Shown here: positions 61,643-64,000 of the stretch, one piece after another | Layout: the number at the start of each line of letters is the position of its first letter | Numbering within the stretch: position 1 is the first letter of the stretch | Source of the DNA: Limihaloglobus sulfuriphilus | GTDB lineage: Bacteria; Planctomycetota; Phycisphaerae; Sedimentisphaerales; Sedimentisphaeraceae | Direction: 5' to 3' | Assembly: GCF_001999965.1 (NCBI RefSeq) | Contig: NZ_CP019646.1 | Span: forward strand, 124,001-188,000 | DNA: 64,000 bases | The notes under the pieces: model-generated | What the model saw: the letters and a program-made list of their open reading frames with translations, nothing else | Told to the model about the DNA's origin: nothing | The model's database searches: none | Made by a program: the position numbers and the translations under genes

Positions 61643-64000
61643 ATGAAAATAAAAAGTTCATTCAACATCTTGATCATTCTTCTCTGTTGTTATGTCTGCA
61701 TATCTTATGCAGAGCAGCCCCTGTTGAAAGAAACACCGTTCATTCATACGACCGCCGAGTCAATTACAACGGAATTCACAATAAGCAACAGCTCAAAAGA
61801 TGATTTTGTTTGCAGATATTCACAGCATTTAACTGACGCTGACGGCGAAAGTGTCTATAAGATTGGTCCGGTTTCGGTTTCAGTCGCGGCCGGCAGCGAA
61901 GAAAAAGTCCTCTTCAGCGAAAACCCATCCGGACTAAATCTCTGGAGCCCTGAAGATCCATATCTTTACAGGGTTGTAACGGTTATAGAACCAGACGGGC
62001 AGGACGCGGAGGTCTTTGAAAACAATATTGGTTTCAGGACGTTTGAGATACGCGGCTCGCATTTCTATCTAAACGGCCGGCCGTATTTTCTGCGGGCACT
62101 TTCCAGGATACCCCCAGGGCGTGTGCATGATGCGGAAAGCAATATCAGGCCTGAAATATGGCGCGATAAAAATTTTGTCCGTGATTTCTTTGAAACAATC
62201 AAGGATGCAAACGTTAACATGATCCGTGTATGCGGGCCTGTTGATAAGGATTTAATCTGGTTCGATTATGCCGACAAGATGGGCGTTATGATGGTAAACG
62301 GCAGTTACCGCGGCGAAGGCGCGGAGGGTGAAAGCGTAATTGAGCACAACAGGTCAATATTTGTGCCGGTTATAAAAACGGTACGGAACTACACCTCGCC
62401 GGTGATTTACACCCTCTCGAATGAGCTTCAGTGGGACAAAAACGATGCGTTTCTGCCCGGCACAAGGCAGAATTACGAAGTTGCCAAAGCCGTTGATCCT
62501 ACCCGTCTAATCATCGGGAATGCCGGTTTCGGCCGCGGCATGGCCGGTGACATCGAAGATGTACATGATTATCTGGGCTGGTATTACGGTGATATGAGCT
62601 CTTTTTCAAGGTACAAAACCAGCAGTTCCAAGGTGGATTACCGCTATGGCAAAGACAGCGGCAAGCCGATTACCTTCACAGAGATGATCGGCACCTATAC
62701 CAATAACCGCGACGGCAGTTTCCAGATGGCTATCAACAAGCATCACGCCAATGCACTCAGGCTTGTAGGTACGAGCCCGAGGTTTGCGGATGATTCAATG
62801 TGGTACCAGGCCTTAATCACAAAGGAGATGGTCGAGGCAATGCGATGCGTCAGAGGCTCGCAAAGCCGGATCTGCGGCACTTTCCCGTTTTCCACCTATT
62901 GGTTCTGGGATATTGAGAATAAGACCGCCAGGGCAAAACCCGCAATTGAGTCGCTCAAGATGTCGTACAGTCCGGTTCTGCTCTCGATGCAGACATGGAA
63001 TAGAAATCTTTATCAAACGGATCAATTTTCATGTATGCTTCACGTGGTAAACGATGATTATTCTCTCGGCTCGCTTGTAAATGCGAAGGCGAGGCTGAGC
63101 CTGGTTCAGGATGGTGCCGTTAGAAGCACTGTACTTGTTGACTTGCCCCGGGTTGATTACTATGACACGTTCAAGTCCGTGGTCAGTCTGGATATCCCCG
63201 AAGGCATAGGCGCAGGTACCGCGTATGTCAAAGCCGAGCTGATACATCCAAAGGCTGACTGCACTGGAAATACTCTTGAAATATATGTCGCCGGCAGGGA
63301 TTTTGCCGATACGGATATAAAAGAAAAAATATTTGTCTATGACAATTCCGGCGAAACTCTAAAAGCACTTGTTAAAAACGGCTTTGAAGCTGTTAAAGTT
63401 GCGGCGGTTGATTCTCTAAGCCCTGAGGATAAACTTGTAATAGCCGCGGGCGTGTTTGATGCTCAAAATAATTTTTCTACGGAGGCCTTCTGGAAATACA
63501 TTGAGGCCGGCGGACATGCCCTTGTTATGGAACAGGAGTACTCGGCCGGTAAGGATATACTGCCCGAGGGGTTCGGTCTCAAACAAGCCAATGAGCTCTT
63601 TGTGAATATCGACCGCGGCCCGGATCATCATCTTCTAAGCGGGCTTAGACACAGAGACCTGTTTGCCTTCAACGATGCTGGCGGCGACTCCGTGGACAGT
63701 TATGCTGTAAGTACCGGTTTCGAGCTTACCCGGGAAGCTCTTGAGAGTACCGAGGTTGCGGCAAACTGTGATTCACAACTGGCCAAAGCGGCTGTAGTTG
63801 AATATTTCGCAGGAAAGGGCAGTGTTATCTTTTCTCAGATAGAATGTATGAAGAGAGCGGGCACAGACCCCGTTGCGGACAGGCTGCGTACAAACCTGGT
63901 ATCAATGCTTATCAATTCCGACCACCTTTTTGGCGAGCAGAGCGGCTGGGAAATAAAGTTTGCCGACTTCGATTCTGAAAGAGGGCTCTTCGCTTCTCCC
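61643..64000 (+). CDS. Secreted GH2-like glycoside hydrolase, 3' end outside window
   Basis: At least 786 residues; the frame is open to the end of the window. The ATG at 61643 has AAGGTG nine bases before it. Signal peptide (1-23, ending ISYAEQ), Ig-like sandwich, then a TIM barrel (IRGSHFYLNGRPYFLRALSR) with acid/base Glu in YTLSNELQWD and nucleophile Glu candidate in TFTEMIGTYTNNRDG. The following part has the amidotransferase-like segment (KYIEAGGHALVMEQEYS) and GWEIKFADFDSERGLF. These match the upstream 1197-residue protein (EVEFADFQTEKGIFF), so the two genes are tandem paralogues; this one lacks the N-terminal jelly-roll domain. Confidence 0.8.
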   Translation, partial: MKIKSSFNILIILLCCYVCISYAEQPLLKETPFIHTTAESITTEFTISNSSKDDFVCRYSQHLTDADGESVYKIGPVSVSVAAGSEEKVLFSENPSGLNLWSPEDPYLYRVVTVIEPDGQDAEVFENNIGFRTFEIRGSHFYLNGRPYFLRALSRIPPGRVHDAESNIRPEIWRDKNFVRDFFETIKDANVNMIRVCGPVDKDLIWFDYADKMGVMMVNGSYRGEGAEGESVIEHNRSIFVPVIKTVRNYTSPVIYTLSNELQWDKNDAFLPGTRQNYEVAKAVDPTRLIIGNAGFGRGMAGDIEDVHDYLGWYYGDMSSFSRYKTSSSKVDYRYGKDSGKPITFTEMIGTYTNNRDGSFQMAINKHHANALRLVGTSPRFADDSMWYQALITKEMVEAMRCVRGSQSRICGTFPFSTYWFWDIENKTARAKPAIESLKMSYSPVLLSMQTWNRNLYQTDQFSCMLHVVNDDYSLGSLVNAKARLSLVQDGAVRSTVLVDLPRVDYYDTFKSVVSLDIPEGIGAGTAYVKAELIHPKADCTGNTLEIYVAGRDFADTDIKEKIFVYDNSGETLKALVKNGFEAVKVAAVDSLSPEDKLVIAAGVFDAQNNFSTEAFWKYIEAGGHALVMEQEYSAGKDILPEGFGLKQANELFVNIDRGPDHHLLSGLRHRDLFAFNDAGGDSVDSYAVSTGFELTREALESTEVAANCDSQLAKAAVVEYFAGKGSVIFSQIECMKRAGTDPVADRLRTNLVSMLINSDHLFGEQSGWEIKFADFDSERGLFASP

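Overview
The window reads like a chromosome segment of a planctomycete, most likely class Phycisphaerae (Sedimentisphaerales-like). This is inferred from gene content, not from a marker gene. The clues are secreted proteins with planctomycete-type dockerin-like C-termini, a PEP-CTERM protein, a prepilin-like protein with a C-terminal CDGHV motif, many PQQ-type propellers, secreted glycoside hydrolases, an Nramp-like transporter in a sugar locus, and moderate GC content. No rRNA, tRNA, CRISPR array, insertion sequence or prophage was seen.

Region 1 (1-3.1 kb): the 3' part of clpB, then a convergent putative lipoprotein gene. Region 2 (3.4-20.5 kb): a long plus-strand run of twelve tightly packed, often overlapping genes. 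It contains three membrane-anchored PQQ-type beta-propellers, a GT4 glycosyltransferase, a LolD-like ATPase with a 1096-residue FtsX-type permease, a four-helix-bundle protein, a periplasmic NHL-repeat protein with a CGCC motif, a Tat-exported multi-[4Fe-4S] protein, a NapH/NosR-like membrane polyferredoxin, a NuoE-NuoF fusion, and a [2Fe-2S]/FAD/[4Fe-4S] protein that looks like GltD without its NAD(P)H domain. Together they suggest a route for electrons between cytoplasmic NAD(H) and the periplasm. I know of no described system with this set of parts, and it is the strongest candidate here for an undescribed one.

Region 3 (20.7-26.2 kb): a glycine-rich RRM protein with an attenuator-like leader, a decayed HEPN gene next to an intact MNT nucleotidyltransferase gene, and the housekeeping minus-strand cluster cdsA-phoH-pgpH-ybeY. 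Region 4 (26.4-30.2 kb): a PPOX-fold gene leading pyruvate dehydrogenase E1 alpha, E1 beta and E2. Region 5 (30.3-34.1 kb): cheD, a large PAS histidine kinase with an 11-unit heptad coiled coil, and a REC-only response regulator.

Region 6 (34.2-48.8 kb): a carbohydrate locus. A XylR-like AraC regulator is divergent from KDPG aldolase, a PfkB (KDG) kinase, an Nramp-fold transporter lacking the metal-binding motifs, a sialidase-fold secreted protein and a secreted double-FAD protein. A YD-repeat dockerin protein, a sialate O-acetylesterase, a ferredoxin-type aldo/keto reductase and a LysE exporter follow. Region 7 (48.9-64 kb): a likely noncoding transcription unit with two copies of a 57-bp hairpin repeat, a LacI regulator with operator-like palindromes, and a run of secreted proteins sharing one N-terminal jelly-roll-like module on different C-terminal parts (PEP-CTERM anchor, esterase, GH2-like glycosidase, dockerin-like tails). 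It ends in a second GH2-like gene cut by the window edge.
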